Source: a virus. From it: a stretch of DNA of 64,000 bases. The stretch lies in IMG/VR virus record IMGVR_UViG_3300043466_001905, positions 1-64,000 of that record. One strand, given 5' to 3'. Shown piece after piece: positions 27,743 to 35,659 of the stretch (position 1 is its first letter; every line of letters starts with the position of its first letter). The translations under genes and the position numbers were made by a program. The notes under the pieces were generated by a model, which was not told where the DNA came from, made no database searches, and saw only the letters and a program-made list of their open reading frames with translations.

Positions 27743-28987
27743 ATGAAAGAAAAATTTTTACCTTGGTTTATGTTGATTTGTGCTCTTGGATTATCAGGAA
27801 CCGCAGCATATTATAGTGTGGTGGGTTTGAGTGTGGTATTTGTTGGTGTGGCAATTCCGGTAATAATTATGGGATCTTTTTTGGAGTTATCAAAGATAGC
27901 TATTGCAACATATCTTCACGACAAATGGAAAGAAACATACGGAGCATTAAAGATTTATATGACAATTGCCCTAATAACATTGTCAATAATAACCTCACTC
28001 GGTATATACGGGTTATTAAGTACTGGATTTCAAGGAAACATAGCAAAACTTGAAATAAATGAAAAAAAGATTAAAAACGTTGAGGTTAAAAAAACTAGGC
28101 TTGAGGAAATAAAAGAAGAATTAGTTAAAGAAAAAACAACTCTTGATGGGGATATAACAAAATTAAGGGATGGTTTGTCTAATAACACAACAACACAATC
28201 GGTTGACAGAAAGACAGGACAAGTTATTACAAAGGCGAATAATGCAAACAGAAAGTCATTTGAAGGACAATTAAAAGAAGCACAAGTAAGAAGGGACACA
28301 ATTGCAGGTAGGATAGATGCGATGAATGATAGTATTACAAAACTTGATATTCAGGTTTTGGATATGGAATCAGAAGAAATATCAGGAAGTGAGTTAGGTG
28401 CAATCAAATATGTTAGTGAGTTACTTGATTGGGATGTTAAAAAAACCGCAAATTTATTTATATTGATTTTGATTTTTGTTTTCGATCCACTTGCAATTAC
28501 ACTTGTTATTGCCACTAACCAAGCGTTTAAATCAATGAGGAGAAAGGAGGATGACAATTCCCCAAAACAAGAAGAAGATTCCCCAAAAGAAATCCTAAAA
28601 GTAGAAGATAATGTAGTTTTAGAGGAAATTGATTCCCCAAAACAAGAAGAAGAATCCCTAAAAGTAGAAGATAATGTAGATACCGATGAAGTTGAGGAGG
28701 ACACCAATGTCCCTCACAAAGAAGAATATCCTGAACAAATTATCAATAACGAAAACATAGAAAAACTTGTTGATTTACAAGAGGAATCAAAAAGAGTTTG
28801 GAGTAAAGTAAAAGAATTAAAAGAACAGGGATTGTTACCAAAACAAACAGAAGAAGAAATGATGGATGAACCAACCGCGCTTGCTTTTACCCCATATGAA
28901 ACCGAAGAGATTGGTAAATCGGATATAAACGAGAATGAAGACAAAAAAATAACCAAAAGATTAGTCTACACAAAAAAAGATGCTTGA
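27743..28987 (+). CDS. Polytopic membrane protein with coiled coil, 414 aa
   Basis: Two or three N-terminal transmembrane segments lie within residues 8-50 (FMLICALGLSGTAAYYSVVG, VAIPVIIMGSFLELSKIAIA). Another follows at 72-95, then a soluble coiled coil (100-220), a further segment (FILILIFVFDPLAITLVIAT, about 235-255), and an acidic repeat-containing cytoplasmic tail (DSPKQEE repeats). This architecture, two membrane blocks around a coiled coil, is recurrent in large T4-like marine phages, but function is unknown. It starts a new transcript after the sigma-factor terminator. The next gene begins 8 bases inside it. Confidence 0.7.
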   Translation: MKEKFLPWFMLICALGLSGTAAYYSVVGLSVVFVGVAIPVIIMGSFLELSKIAIATYLHDKWKETYGALKIYMTIALITLSIITSLGIYGLLSTGFQGNIAKLEINEKKIKNVEVKKTRLEEIKEELVKEKTTLDGDITKLRDGLSNNTTTQSVDRKTGQVITKANNANRKSFEGQLKEAQVRRDTIAGRIDAMNDSITKLDIQVLDMESEEISGSELGAIKYVSELLDWDVKKTANLFILILIFVFDPLAITLVIATNQAFKSMRRKEDDNSPKQEEDSPKEILKVEDNVVLEEIDSPKQEEESLKVEDNVDTDEVEEDTNVPHKEEYPEQIINNENIEKLVDLQEESKRVWSKVKELKEQGLLPKQTEEEMMDEPTALAFTPYETEEIGKSDINENEDKKITKRLVYTKKDA

Positions 28988-29576
28988 TATAATTGAATAT
29001 GGAAATTTTAAACCAATGGGTAAGCAAAAAAAGAAAAAACAAATTATTTTAACCCACACAGGTAGAAATATTATTAATTATTTGCAATCCATAAAATATA
29101 GATTAAATGGGAAGTACGATAAGATTCCTAACTATATAATTGACAGAGAAGGTAAAATACTTAAACTCTTAAATGATTCAGAACATACAAATATTTTTTC
29201 CGATAAGAATATCAATAGAAATGCGATTGTTATATGTTTAGAAAATTTAGGATGGTTAGAAAGAGAGGCGTTAAAAAGTTCACACATTAATTGGATTGGT
29301 GATATTTATAATGAGAAGGTTTTTGAAAAAAAATGGAGAGACTATTTTTTTTGGCATCCTTACACTGAAATACAGATTTTACAAGCTGCTAACCTGTGTA
29401 AAGACTTGTCACAAAAACATTCAATAAAAAAAGAATGTATCGGACATAACACGAAGGTAAATGGTGTTGAAAAATACGAAGGTATTGTAACACGAAGTAA
29501 TTACGATGGTGATTTAACTGATGTGAGTCCGGCATTTAATTTTGAGGTATTTATTAAAATGTTAGAAAATGAGTGA
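28980..29576 (+). CDS. N-acetylmuramoyl-L-alanine amidase-like endolysin, 198 aa
   Basis: Resembles amidase_2/PGRP enzymes that cut the peptide from glycan in peptidoglycan. The pattern includes IPNYIIDREGKILKLL (substrate-loop strand), NAIVICLENLGWLE, HPYTEIQILQAANLCKDLSQ and ECIGHNTKVNG (C-terminal zinc-type His). The usual first zinc His may be in LTHTGRN. There is no signal peptide, so export would need a holin or disruption of the membrane. It overlaps the membrane-protein gene upstream by 8 bases and the next gene by 8 bases. Assignment to amidase is fairly good; activity is inferred. Confidence 0.7.
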   Translation: MLDIIEYGNFKPMGKQKKKKQIILTHTGRNIINYLQSIKYRLNGKYDKIPNYIIDREGKILKLLNDSEHTNIFSDKNINRNAIVICLENLGWLEREALKSSHINWIGDIYNEKVFEKKWRDYFFWHPYTEIQILQAANLCKDLSQKHSIKKECIGHNTKVNGVEKYEGIVTRSNYDGDLTDVSPAFNFEVFIKMLENE

Positions 29577-30186
29577 TTTAGAACAGATAAAAAAAATGAT
29601 TTCCAAAACAAGAACGTTGTTAGGGGGTGACATACTTAAAGAAGATGTTTCTAAAATAAGAAAAAGTCATAACTTAATTCTTGAACAAGAAGATGAGACG
29701 GAAATGACTAATCCAATTAAAAAGATTAATCCGATGAAAGATATAAAGAAATCTGCAGAATATGAAACCGCAGATTCTGAGGATAAAGAAACTAGAAAAT
29801 CGGAAAGAAAGAAGTCATACAGAATATCTGGAGGTATTTTAGTATTACACGGAGATAGTGAAGTGGATGTTCAGTTAACTACTGATGATAAAAAAGCTTT
29901 TCAGGAAAGTATGGATGAATTTGTTTCAGAAGTTGCGGAAATTGTGGATTTTAACAAATTGAACGTTTATAAAAATAATGTAGAGTGGTCTGGTAAAGTT
30001 ACCGAAATGGATATTGAATTTTTCTTTTCAATAGGAGAAACCAAAGGGGTATATATTAATGGGACTATGATAAAACTTGATGATGAATTTTTGGAATTTG
30101 TCGGGAAACTCCAAACGTATTACGAGAAATTTAAATCTAAATGGTCAAAAGTAATTGCAAGTAAAAAGAAAACACCTGAAAAATGA
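29569..30186 (+). CDS. Hypothetical protein, 205 aa
   Basis: N-terminal helix MSDLEQIKKMISKTRTLLGG, then a charged low-complexity stretch (SEDKETRKSERKK) and a mixed domain (YRISGGILVLHGDSEVDVQL). The N-terminus is reminiscent of short leaders in other proteins of this phage (ending ILEQE). It overlaps the amidase gene by 8 bases and the next gene by 4. No function can be given. Confidence 0.6.
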   Translation: MSDLEQIKKMISKTRTLLGGDILKEDVSKIRKSHNLILEQEDETEMTNPIKKINPMKDIKKSAEYETADSEDKETRKSERKKSYRISGGILVLHGDSEVDVQLTTDDKKAFQESMDEFVSEVAEIVDFNKLNVYKNNVEWSGKVTEMDIEFFFSIGETKGVYINGTMIKLDDEFLEFVGKLQTYYEKFKSKWSKVIASKKKTPEK

Positions 30187-30818
30187 AAACAATTTGGGAA
30201 AAATTAGATTTGAGGAGTTTAACAATAATTGTATTAATTATTGTTATTTTTCTTATGAGGATGTGTTCCTCTGATATGGTTGGAAATGGTAAAAACAACG
30301 TGGTAAAAATAGACGGTAAAAAATATACTGTAGTTAAAAGAGAAGTGGATACAATGTACGTTACCACAAAACAAACTTTATATAAACCAGGAGATTCAAT
30401 CTACGTAGAAGTCCCAATATATGTTGAAGTACCATCAAATGTTGATACCGCATTCATATTAAGAGACTATTATGCTAAATATATTTATAAGGACACGTTA
30501 CGATTAAACGACAGTCTTGGATATATCGCAGTAAGAGACACCATATTTAAAAATAGAGTATTAGGCAGACATTTTGATGCGTTTGTTAATAAAATTACAG
30601 TAAAGGAAACTATTTATTTAGAACCAATAAAAACTTTGGAGTTTTATTTTGGGGGTGTTATAGGATTTGATAAAAAAGATATTATTAATTTTGCAGGACC
30701 TTCCGCATTATTGAAAGATAAAAAAGACAGAGTATATACTTTAGGAATAGGATATAACAACGCTAAAACTATTTCAGTACAGGGAGGAATGTACTGGAGA
30801 ATTAAATTTAAGAAGTAA
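30183..30818 (+). CDS. Single-pass membrane protein, periplasmic domain, 211 aa
   Basis: One N-terminal transmembrane helix (LTIIVLIIVIFLMRM, residues about 13-28) and a 180-residue extracytoplasmic domain rich in Tyr, Val and Thr (YVEVPIYVEVPSNVDTAFIL, DTIFKN repeats). The C-terminal half (FYFGGVIGFDKKDIIN, YTLGIGYNN) resembles a small beta-barrel-like or beta-sandwich end. Location between an amidase and structural genes suggests a lysis-associated or envelope protein, possibly spanin-like, but this is only an inference from topology and context. Confidence 0.6.
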   Translation: MKTIWEKLDLRSLTIIVLIIVIFLMRMCSSDMVGNGKNNVVKIDGKKYTVVKREVDTMYVTTKQTLYKPGDSIYVEVPIYVEVPSNVDTAFILRDYYAKYIYKDTLRLNDSLGYIAVRDTIFKNRVLGRHFDAFVNKITVKETIYLEPIKTLEFYFGGVIGFDKKDIINFAGPSALLKDKKDRVYTLGIGYNNAKTISVQGGMYWRIKFKK

Positions 30819-30819
30819 A

Positions 30820-31065
30820 ATGGCATTAACTCAAACTGATAAAAAAGAAATTGAAGTAATGATTAAAAAAGAAATTAAGAGTTTCTTTGAGTCAAACACT
30901 ATCAGACAATTTGAGGATAAATTAATGGATAAAATTTCAAAAGACATCAAGAGAGGTAAACTTGAGAAAGATGTTAAGGAACTAATCATAAAATCATTCA
31001 GAGAATTCTATACAATAATGTATCAACAAAGAAGTTTCTGGGAGTCTAGATTTAAAACATCATAA
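30820..31065 (+). CDS. Conserved small helical phage protein, 81 aa
   Basis: Helical, charged: MALTQTDKKEIEVMIKKEIK, then SKDIKRGKLEKDVKELIIKS and FREFYTIMYQQRSFWESRF. This looks like a conserved short protein of large phages, but its role is not known to me. It starts one base after the membrane protein and shares its last base with the next gene (TAATG). Confidence 0.6.
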   Translation: MALTQTDKKEIEVMIKKEIKSFFESNTIRQFEDKLMDKISKDIKRGKLEKDVKELIIKSFREFYTIMYQQRSFWESRFKTS

Positions 31066-31976
31066 TGGAAACAAACATCATTGACGACTTCAATAAAAAA
31101 ATGGGACAATACGCAAGTGAAGTTGGTATTGTTGGTACTGATATGGCAAAAACAAGAAAAGACTTTGCACCAACAAATATTAATGAAGATGATGAAAGAG
31201 AGTCATCAATGGATTACTTAAAGGATGAAGTTTCAATAAAAAAAGTTTATGAATTAGCAAAAAACAAAAAATTAAGTAACAATAAGATAAAACAAGAAAT
31301 AAAAAAATTATTAAAAAATCCTGACGAATTAAATGATTTTTTACGTTCTTTTATTAAGAAAGGGGAAACAAAGGAAGCAACATCATCGGGTGGTGGTGTA
31401 GGTGCGTATGATACACCTTTATTTGGAAAATTGAAAGAAGAAAATTTAAAAGGCGGTAAATCCGATGGAATGACGTTAAATGATATTGCAAAAAAACATA
31501 CTAAAAAAGGTGAATCCATTGATGATGTATTAATGGATTTAAAAATTCAGTTTAGAAAAGGTTTAAAGGTTGAAATTGAGCACACAGATAATGAAGATAT
31601 TGCCAAAGAGATTGTACATGACCACTTATTTGAGAATCCTAAATATTATGATAATCTAAAAAAAATAGAAGCAACTGAGGCAACAAGTACGGCATCGTCA
31701 GGAGCATATGAAGGACCAAGTATATGGGCTAAAACCACGAGTAAAAAGAATTGGAAACCATCAAGAAAAACACAAATACCGGGAGGAAAATTCGTTCAGG
31801 TTAAAAAAAAATGTAAACGTTTTCCGTATTGTAATCAGGGGGATATTAATGCACTTAAACTTTCTGAAAATCAAACGTTAAGTAAAGTAATTAGTAATAT
31901 AAGTAGGGATTATAATATACACGAAGAACACATAAAAGATATTATTTTATATGAGTTCAGAAAATTGAACAAATAA
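31065..31976 (+). CDS. DUF5661-containing protein, 303 aa
   Basis: Residues about 165-205 (FRKGLKVEIEHTDNEDIAKE then IVHDHLFENPKYYDNLKKIE) match DUF5661, a small domain of unknown function with an EHT and DHL pattern. An N-terminal charged region, a Gly/Ser linker and a basic, Cys-containing segment (KKKCKRFPYCNQGD) surround it. The end, LKLSENQTLSKVISNISRDY, resembles the short leader motifs used elsewhere in this phage, here at the C-terminus. It is translationally coupled to the 81-aa gene. Function is unknown; a virion or assembly link is inferred. Confidence 0.65.
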   Translation: METNIIDDFNKKMGQYASEVGIVGTDMAKTRKDFAPTNINEDDERESSMDYLKDEVSIKKVYELAKNKKLSNNKIKQEIKKLLKNPDELNDFLRSFIKKGETKEATSSGGGVGAYDTPLFGKLKEENLKGGKSDGMTLNDIAKKHTKKGESIDDVLMDLKIQFRKGLKVEIEHTDNEDIAKEIVHDHLFENPKYYDNLKKIEATEATSTASSGAYEGPSIWAKTTSKKNWKPSRKTQIPGGKFVQVKKKCKRFPYCNQGDINALKLSENQTLSKVISNISRDYNIHEEHIKDIILYEFRKLNK

Positions 31977-31979
31977 AGA

Positions 31980-31987
31980 TATTTATA
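31980..31987 (+). promoter_or_regulatory. TATTTATA motif, putative phage promoter
   Basis: Exact TATTTATA, 14 nt before ATG 32002, in the short gap after the DUF5661 gene. Confidence 0.55.
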
Positions 31988-32001
31988 AATAAAACAAAAA
32001 A

Positions 32002-33192
32002 ATGAGACAAGATAAATATTTTGATAGGTTTTTTAAAAGAATCTTAAATGAAACTTTAGAAAATAAGGCTGATGAGTTAATGGAAAAATTAAAGTTTAAT
32101 CCTCCTGGATCCTCATTTGATTACGTACAAGAAGGAAATGTTTGTGAACAGTGTGGTTCAGAAATGAATGAAGGTGAATGTATGGAATGTGGGATGAGAG
32201 AAGGTGAAATTATGGAAAAACTTCACGGAGGACAAAAAAAATTAGATAAAAACCGTAATGGTAAAATTGATGATGAGGATTTCAAAATACTAAGAAGTAA
32301 AAAAGAAAGAAAAGAAGGTAAGGGTGAATGTATGGAATGTGGTAAATCTTGGATGGATGAAGAAGTTGAAGAAGGAAACGCATTCACTGGAATGTTAGCG
32401 AAAACAAAAAAAGGCGACAAATTTAAATTAGGTGATAAAACATATACCGATAAATCATCATTGGATGGTAAAAAAACTAAAGGTAAAGTTGATGAAACTC
32501 TATATAGACTTAAATATATTGATGATACTGCGTTGTTCACTGAAGAAGAAATAATTGATATAATTGAGGGTATCATTAAGGAGGAAAATAATATAAAAAA
32601 TACACCCACACCTCCTGGTACAACATATTATCAAAAGGCACATAAAGGTTCTGGAAAGGAGGAAGATGACTATATGAAAAGTCTCGTAAAAAAGATGAAA
32701 GATTACCTCAAAGACGGATCTAACGGTGAGTATGATATGAATCCTAAACATTTCCCTAAAGGAAACGGACAATTAGAAAAAATGAAGGCAAAAAAATATA
32801 CAATGTCAGACGATGGTAAAGACTTTCTTGATGATTTTATGAGACCTGGTATGGAAAATCTTGATTATGATGAAATTCACCCTGACGAAGATTGGATGAA
32901 GGATAATATTGAAGGTTCATCAAGAACTGGAAATAATCCAAAATGGGCAAATGCGGAAGAAACTGAATTGGGTGAAAAAATTAATAAGAAACGAAAAACA
33001 AACAAATACGCACAGGCTAAAAGGACCGCATATAGAAAATCAAAACAACCAGTAACTGATGGAACAGGTGAAAATGCCGGTAAAGGTGTTGATATCAAAT
33101 TGGAATCTACAAATGAAAAACAGAATGTTAAATTAAACGAAGAATTCAACAGGATGGTTAATTTGATGAATTACGATAATAAGACACAATAA
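32002..33192 (+). CDS. Zinc-ribbon and EF-hand-like acidic protein, 396 aa
   Basis: Starts with a leader-like helix (FDRFFKRILNETLENKADEL). Cys pairs follow (CEQCGSEMNEGECMECG, residues about 49-65, and ECMECGKS about 112), along with an EF-hand/dockerin-like loop DKNRNGKIDDEDFKILR (about 80-96). The rest is highly charged and probably disordered, ending KLNEEFNRMVNLMNYDN. Leader-like sequences at both ends and the acidic, modular middle recall scaffold or capsid-associated proteins, but I cannot assign a function. Its own TATTTATA motif lies upstream. Confidence 0.6.
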   Translation: MRQDKYFDRFFKRILNETLENKADELMEKLKFNPPGSSFDYVQEGNVCEQCGSEMNEGECMECGMREGEIMEKLHGGQKKLDKNRNGKIDDEDFKILRSKKERKEGKGECMECGKSWMDEEVEEGNAFTGMLAKTKKGDKFKLGDKTYTDKSSLDGKKTKGKVDETLYRLKYIDDTALFTEEEIIDIIEGIIKEENNIKNTPTPPGTTYYQKAHKGSGKEEDDYMKSLVKKMKDYLKDGSNGEYDMNPKHFPKGNGQLEKMKAKKYTMSDDGKDFLDDFMRPGMENLDYDEIHPDEDWMKDNIEGSSRTGNNPKWANAEETELGEKINKKRKTNKYAQAKRTAYRKSKQPVTDGTGENAGKGVDIKLESTNEKQNVKLNEEFNRMVNLMNYDNKTQ

Positions 33193-33220
33193 TTTACATA
33201 AAAATATAATTTGTTATAAT

Positions 33221-33254
33221 TTCTCCATAGATAATACCTATGGAGAATTTTTTT
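33221..33254 (+). terminator. Terminator hairpin containing a start codon
   Basis: TTCTCCATAG (33221-33230) pairs perfectly with CTATGGAGAA (33238-33247), 7-nt loop, then seven T. The ATG of the next gene (33240) lies in the right arm. Confidence 0.75.
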
Positions 33255-33704
33255 AACTATATAGCAAAACCGATGTCCCCAGAAGATGTGGACATATGGT
33301 TTAGAATAAACAATATTATTCCTGAAAAGTTAGAATTATATTCTGATTTTAGTTTCTCTTTATATAATTTGGTTTTAGAAACTTATCTGGGTGACGATGA
33401 TAACAATGACATCAGAGTTTTACTATCTGAAGAAGATAAAATCAAACACTTTGAATGGTGTTGGAGAAAAACAATAGAGGGGTTCAAAAGAGAAGAGATT
33501 GTTTTTAATGAAACAGGAGAACACTATGAATACTTCCTTTCCTTTTTTGTTGATATCTTTTATAACCAAACCGAAGTAAAAATCAAAAATTCAATAGGGA
33601 CATTTTTTAATGATCTTTTTGATAGAAAAAAGGCATTCACCAAATCAGATTTGGATATGATTGCAAGTATATATAAATCATTAGATAAAAACATAAATCT
33701 ATAA
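33240..33704 (+). CDS. Hypothetical protein, 154 aa
   Basis: Starts MENFFNYIAKPMSPEDVDIW; the next in-frame ATG (33273, Met12) is an alternative start that would avoid the terminator hairpin holding the first ATG. The protein is helical, acidic and rich in aromatic residues (FEWCWRKTIEGFKREEIVF). No family is recognised. If the upstream ATG is used, translation would compete with hairpin formation. Confidence 0.6.
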   Translation: MENFFNYIAKPMSPEDVDIWFRINNIIPEKLELYSDFSFSLYNLVLETYLGDDDNNDIRVLLSEEDKIKHFEWCWRKTIEGFKREEIVFNETGEHYEYFLSFFVDIFYNQTEVKIKNSIGTFFNDLFDRKKAFTKSDLDMIASIYKSLDKNINL

Positions 33705-33769
33705 TATTGACATTACTATTAAATATTTTAGATTTAGATTATCATAAATAAACTTTTTTAATATTAAAA

Positions 33770-33943
33770 ATGGAAACATTAGAAAAAATTAAAGCGCTTA
33801 CCGAAGAACTTAGTATTGATGTAACTAAATTTGAAAACGGTAATAAAAGTGCGGGAACAAGAGCAAGAAAGATTTCTCAAGAATTGAAGTCCCTACTTCA
33901 AACATTGAGAGGAGAAATTTTGGAGGCGAGAAAGACTGAATAA
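33770..33943 (+). CDS. Histone H1-like protein Hc1 family, 57 aa
   Basis: Short basic helical protein METLEKIKALTEELSIDVTK, then FENGNKSAGTRARKISQELK and SLLQTLRGEI. The AGTRARKxxQ(E/D)LK pattern is the core of the Hc1/HctA histone-like family (PF07432) found in chlamydiae and Bacteroidetes. It would bind and compact DNA. The usual Lys-rich C-terminal tail is missing, leaving only the family core. It lies one base before a membrane-protein gene. A role in shaping phage DNA or displacing host nucleoid proteins is inferred. Confidence 0.7.
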   Translation: METLEKIKALTEELSIDVTKFENGNKSAGTRARKISQELKSLLQTLRGEILEARKTE

Positions 33944-33944
33944 T

Positions 33945-34136
33945 ATGACAAGTGTAGATACCATATATCTCTTTTTATTTATATTTTCAATCTTAGCCGT
34001 GACTAGAATTGTCTTTAAGATGGTATTTTCCCTACTACAAACAGAACCACAAAAGTTGGTATTAAGTAGTAGGGAAACTTTCTTAACCGGTTTATTTATT
34101 AGTTATATCATAACATATTTAATACAATTAACATAA
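33945..34136 (+). CDS. Small membrane protein, 63 aa
   Basis: Two hydrophobic helices (IYLFLFIFSILAVTRIVFKM, and FLTGLFISYIITYLIQLT at the C-terminus) with a short charged loop. The size and topology could suit a holin-like protein, but there is no lysis gene next to it, so I leave it as unknown. It overlaps the next start by one base (TAATG). Confidence 0.55.
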   Translation: MTSVDTIYLFLFIFSILAVTRIVFKMVFSLLQTEPQKLVLSSRETFLTGLFISYIITYLIQLT

Positions 34137-34576
34137 TGAGTTTATATAAAGAATTTAGTATTCTATTCCCTTATCTTAAATCAGTTAGAAAACTTAAAAC
34201 TTATTTAAGTTTTGACATATTTTTTCCAGATACTTGGAAATTACCAAAAAAATATGTTAATGAAAAGGCACTAATTGAAAATGACAGTGAACTTAATGGT
34301 TATAGATTATTTTCGTTTGTTGCAGAATTTAATGAATTATCAATTGATGAGGTAACAAATAGTATTAAAAATGTGATAGCATATAATAAGGAAAGGGAGG
34401 AAAAGGAAAGATTGTTCCAAAGTAAGGTGGATGAGTTAAAGACAATATTTGAAAAACAAAATTTGAATAACTTACAGGCCTTAAAGTTTGAAATAACAGA
34501 ACACAAAATAGAATTGGAGGATGACGAAGAAAGCAGTGAGCCGAACAGAAGGGATGCAGGAGTGGTTGAAGAATGA
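34136..34576 (+). CDS. Hypothetical protein, 146 aa
   Basis: The N-terminal part (MSLYKEFSILFPYLKSVRKL, SFDIFFPDTWKLPKKYV) appears folded, followed by a coiled coil (EREEKERLFQSKVDELKTIF) and an acidic C-terminus. Unrecognised. It overlaps the next gene by 56 bases in another frame; both frames have coding character, an arrangement used in compact phage operons. Confidence 0.6.
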   Translation: MSLYKEFSILFPYLKSVRKLKTYLSFDIFFPDTWKLPKKYVNEKALIENDSELNGYRLFSFVAEFNELSIDEVTNSIKNVIAYNKEREEKERLFQSKVDELKTIFEKQNLNNLQALKFEITEHKIELEDDEESSEPNRRDAGVVEE

Positions 34577-34727
34577 AATAAAGAAAGATGAAAAGGAATT
34601 AGAGAATGAAAAGTCAAAATTCCTGAAAGAAATTAAAAAATTTAAAAAAGAGGATATTGTTCCTTTAAAAAAAGAAACTCCTAAATTATCGTTATGGATG
34701 AAAATCAAAAAAGTATTGATGGGGTGA
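34521..34727 (+). CDS. Small basic coiled-coil protein, 68 aa
   Basis: Begins MTKKAVSRTEGMQEWLKNEI and continues as a Lys/Glu-rich coiled coil (KDEKELENEKSKFLKEIKKF). It overlaps the end of the previous gene by 56 bases and the start of the next by 34, so the three are stacked in alternate frames. No function known. Confidence 0.5.
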   Translation: MTKKAVSRTEGMQEWLKNEIKKDEKELENEKSKFLKEIKKFKKEDIVPLKKETPKLSLWMKIKKVLMG

Positions 34728-35017
34728 TTGAAAAATTAGCTCTTATTAGTGATGGCGTGCAAACATTATTCCCAAATGGAAAGTCGGTTATAATATTTGA
34801 ATTATCTGAAAAAGACTTTTCTAAAGTGCAAAAAAATTTTAGAGACGTTGATAGGGTGTATAAACAATTCAAAATTGATATGTCAGGTGTTGAGATTGTT
34901 TTTGTACTTGATGGTACTTTAAAACAAAATGAAATGATAAAAGAACCTGAAGTTAATATAGGATTTTGGAAAAAATTATTCTCTCGTATAGGTGGTAAAT
35001 CTTCTATAAAGAATTGA
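34694..35017 (+). CDS. Hypothetical protein, 107 aa
   Basis: Starts MDENQKSIDGVIEKLALISD with a compact alpha/beta-looking body (KSVIIFELSEKDFSKVQKNF, VEIVFVLDGTL) and a basic end. Last of the stacked plus-strand group; its 3' end overlaps the convergent minus-strand gene by 42 bases. Unrecognised. Confidence 0.55.
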   Translation: MDENQKSIDGVIEKLALISDGVQTLFPNGKSVIIFELSEKDFSKVQKNFRDVDRVYKQFKIDMSGVEIVFVLDGTLKQNEMIKEPEVNIGFWKKLFSRIGGKSSIKN

Positions 35018-35614
35018 TTTTGAATACCCATTTGACTCTAACAAATCGTAAAGATACTTTTTTTGACTTACAGATGTGTCCTTAACAAAAATAGTATCAA
35101 TTCTACCATTTTCCATAAAATAACTTGACATTGAATCAATAAACCTATCACAATCCAAATCACTCTTCAACGAGAAAAGAGTGATATCTGACTCGTTTTG
35201 AACGGAAATCTTGTGATTTAATTTTGAAACTAATTTAACACCGATTTTTGGTAGATATTGTCTCAAGAATGTTGATATTTTTATTCGTTTTGATTTTTTA
35301 ATATCATAAATAGATTCCTCTTTTTTATATTGGTTTATATCAATAATACTATATTCAGTACTATCTAAATCAATTTTTACTTGTCTTCCAAAATCATCCT
35401 TTACATAAAGAGGTTTATCATTTTTGTTCTTACTAACTAATGCAATTTCGTATTTACACTTTTTACCATTTTCAGTTTCAACACCGAATAAAACAGATTT
35501 GTTATCTTCTAATATTTTTTGATAAACCTTTTTTGCGTTCTCATATGTTTTGAACTTCTTTATAATTCTTTTTTTTGTCTTATTTTTGAATATAACAATT
35601 GTAAAATTATCCAT
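34976..35614 (-). CDS. Hypothetical protein, 212 aa
   Basis: Starts MDNFTIVIFKNKTKKRIIKK; very basic first half with a YENAKKVYQKILEDNKSVLF segment, and a C-terminal part (DTIFVKDTSVSQKKYLYDLL) that looks folded. No family recognised. It reads toward and overlaps the plus-strand 107-aa gene (42 bases shared), and is divergent from dnaJ, whose promoter box lies about 10 bases beyond its start. No TATTTATA motif was seen upstream. Confidence 0.6.
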   Translation of the reverse strand: MDNFTIVIFKNKTKKRIIKKFKTYENAKKVYQKILEDNKSVLFGVETENGKKCKYEIALVSKNKNDKPLYVKDDFGRQVKIDLDSTEYSIIDINQYKKEESIYDIKKSKRIKISTFLRQYLPKIGVKLVSKLNHKISVQNESDITLFSLKSDLDCDRFIDSMSSYFMENGRIDTIFVKDTSVSQKKYLYDLLESNGYSKSILYRRFTTYTRE

Positions 35615-35621
35615 TTATTTG

Positions 35622-35629
35622 TATATTTG
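35622..35629 (+). promoter_or_regulatory. Bacteroidetes-type -7 box (TATATTTG)
   Basis: TATATTTG fits TAnnTTTG, 30 nt before the ATG of the DnaJ gene in the divergent gap. Confidence 0.6.
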
Positions 35630-35659
35630 CACTTAAAATATAAAACAAAATTATAATAA

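Noticed and set aside
28455-28475. TATTTATA inside the membrane-protein gene
   Set aside because: A chance match in AT-rich coding DNA with no start downstream; similar internal matches near 29300 and 42590 were also left out.
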